The translations under genes and the position numbers were made by a program. The notes under the pieces were generated by a model. The model saw only the letters and a list, made by a program, of their open reading frames with translations. It made no database searches and was not told the origin of the DNA. This document shows, piece by piece, positions 5,723 to 6,180 of a stretch of 6,180 nt of DNA; the first letter of the stretch is position 1; each line of letters opens with the position of its first letter. The DNA is taken from positions 1 through 6,180 of the forward strand of contig JAPULM010000477.1 of the NCBI GenBank assembly GCA_027294925.1, read 5' to 3'. This DNA is from a bacterium. GTDB taxonomy: Bacteria > Tectomicrobia > Entotheonellia > Entotheonellales > Entotheonellaceae.

Positions 5723-5763
5723 AGGGAAAGCACATGGGCGGAGTCGCGTGAGGGAAGCACATG
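5723..5763 (+). promoter_or_regulatory. Duplicated ribosome site and start codon with five-codon leader ORF
   Basis: AGGGAAAGCACATG (5723-5736) is repeated as AGGGAAGCACATG (5751-5763), a near-identical direct repeat offset by 28 bases. The second copy is the start signal of the amidohydrolase gene. The first opens a short ORF, ATG 5734 to TGA 5749-5751, encoding M-G-G-V-A. Its stop codon overlaps the first base of the second ribosome site, an arrangement that permits reinitiation or translational coupling. It may equally be a simple local duplication. Confidence 0.5.
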
Positions 5764-6180
5764 AGTCAAATTATCCTGGAAAATTGTACACTGCTGGACG
5801 GTACGTCGCCCGAGTTGCGTGAAGGCATACACGTGCTGGTGGAGGGAGACCGCATTCGCGAGGTTTCCGATACGCCGATCTCGTCGTCGGGTGCTCGGGT
5901 GATCGATCTCAAAGGCCAAACGTTGATGCCCGGATTGATTGATGCCCACGTGCATCTGATTGCCACCAGCCTGAATCTCGGCCAGCTGGCCCATGAGCCG
6001 GCGAGTTTGACCACGGCACGGGCGCGACATATTGCTGAGGGTATGCTGCAGCGTGGCTTTACGAGCATTCGGGACGCCGCAGGGGCAGACTGGGGGCTAG
6101 CTGCGGCGATCGACCAGGATCTGTTCTATGGCCCCCGGGTGTTTTATGCCGGGCGGGCTTTGAGTCAGACTGGCGGGCAT
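5761..6180 (+). CDS. Metal-dependent amidohydrolase (Amidohydro_1, prolidase/imidazolonepropionase-like), N-terminal part
   Basis: The first 140 codons are present and the frame is open at the right edge. Residues 1-55 form the small beta-sandwich typical of the family (IILENCTLLDGT..., VLVEGDRIREV, VIDLKGQTLMPG). Then comes PGLIDAHVHL (57-66) with the metal-binding H-x-H pair His63 and His65. GFTSIRDAAG (99-108) matches the 'GxTTVRDxGG' element, and TGGH (137-140) is the beginning of the 'TGGHGD/TGGHG' motif of the prolidase-like subgroup. Members hydrolyse amide bonds of dipeptides, N-acyl amino acids or cyclic compounds in a TIM-barrel with one or two divalent metals. Family length is usually about 400-430 residues, so roughly a third is visible; the carboxylated Lys and later His/Asp ligands are outside. 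No signal peptide. The start at 5761 is supported by AGGGAA at 5751-5756. Confidence 0.92.
   Translation, partial: MSQIILENCTLLDGTSPELREGIHVLVEGDRIREVSDTPISSSGARVIDLKGQTLMPGLIDAHVHLIATSLNLGQLAHEPASLTTARARHIAEGMLQRGFTSIRDAAGADWGLAAAIDQDLFYGPRVFYAGRALSQTGGH

Noticed and set aside
5689..6068. Two overlapping - strand ORFs under the amidohydrolase gene
   Set aside because: They are antisense shadows of a clear amidohydrolase N-terminus with its HxH motif.
1..6180. CRISPR array, tRNA, rRNA, complete insertion sequence or phage attachment site
   Set aside because: No regularly spaced repeats, cloverleaf sequences, transposase frames or integrase genes were seen on either strand.

Overview
The window is moderately GC-rich bacterial DNA with ordinary protein-coding density and no rRNA, tRNA or CRISPR. 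Nothing in it fixes the taxon. Codon use, the clear AGGAG/AAGGAG ribosome binding sites and the gene families fit an uncultivated or environmental proteobacterium or a relative with broad catabolic capacity, but this is inference.

Left part (1-1981, + strand): the C-terminal end of a small protein resembling the antibiotic-biosynthesis-monooxygenase (ABM) fold is followed by about 260 bases without a convincing gene. A major facilitator superfamily (MFS) exporter gene of the EntS/MFS_3 type follows. The exporter has two oddities. A loop of roughly 65 residues between its fifth and sixth membrane segments contains a textbook Asp-box (BNR-repeat) motif. A one-base frameshift at about 1522 splits the gene into two reading frames.

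Middle part (2019-5039, - strand): an apparent two-gene operon convergent to the exporter. The upstream gene is a complete acyl-CoA synthetase (AMP-forming, ANL superfamily) with all core motifs. The downstream gene, 33 bases further on, encodes a right-handed parallel beta-helix protein with a DUF1565-like N-terminus, Asn-ladder repeats and no visible export signal.

Right part (5040-5760) is about 720 bases of mostly non-coding mosaic DNA. It holds inverted repeats just upstream of the synthetase, a structured stretch with group II intron-like features on the - strand (weak), and a GC-rich hairpin. It also holds a 48-codon remnant of the C-terminus of a family-2 amidohydrolase and a tiny ORF behind a very strong ribosome binding site. 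From 5761 to the window edge runs the N-terminal third of a different, metal-dependent amidohydrolase (Amidohydro_1/prolidase-like), preceded by a duplicated start region with a five-codon leader ORF.

Functionally, the acyl-CoA ligase, the amidohydrolases, the ABM-like protein and the exporter suggest a neighbourhood for small organic acid or xenobiotic metabolism. No single pathway can be named. I see no established novel system; the most distinctive observation is the Asp-box loop inside the MFS transporter.
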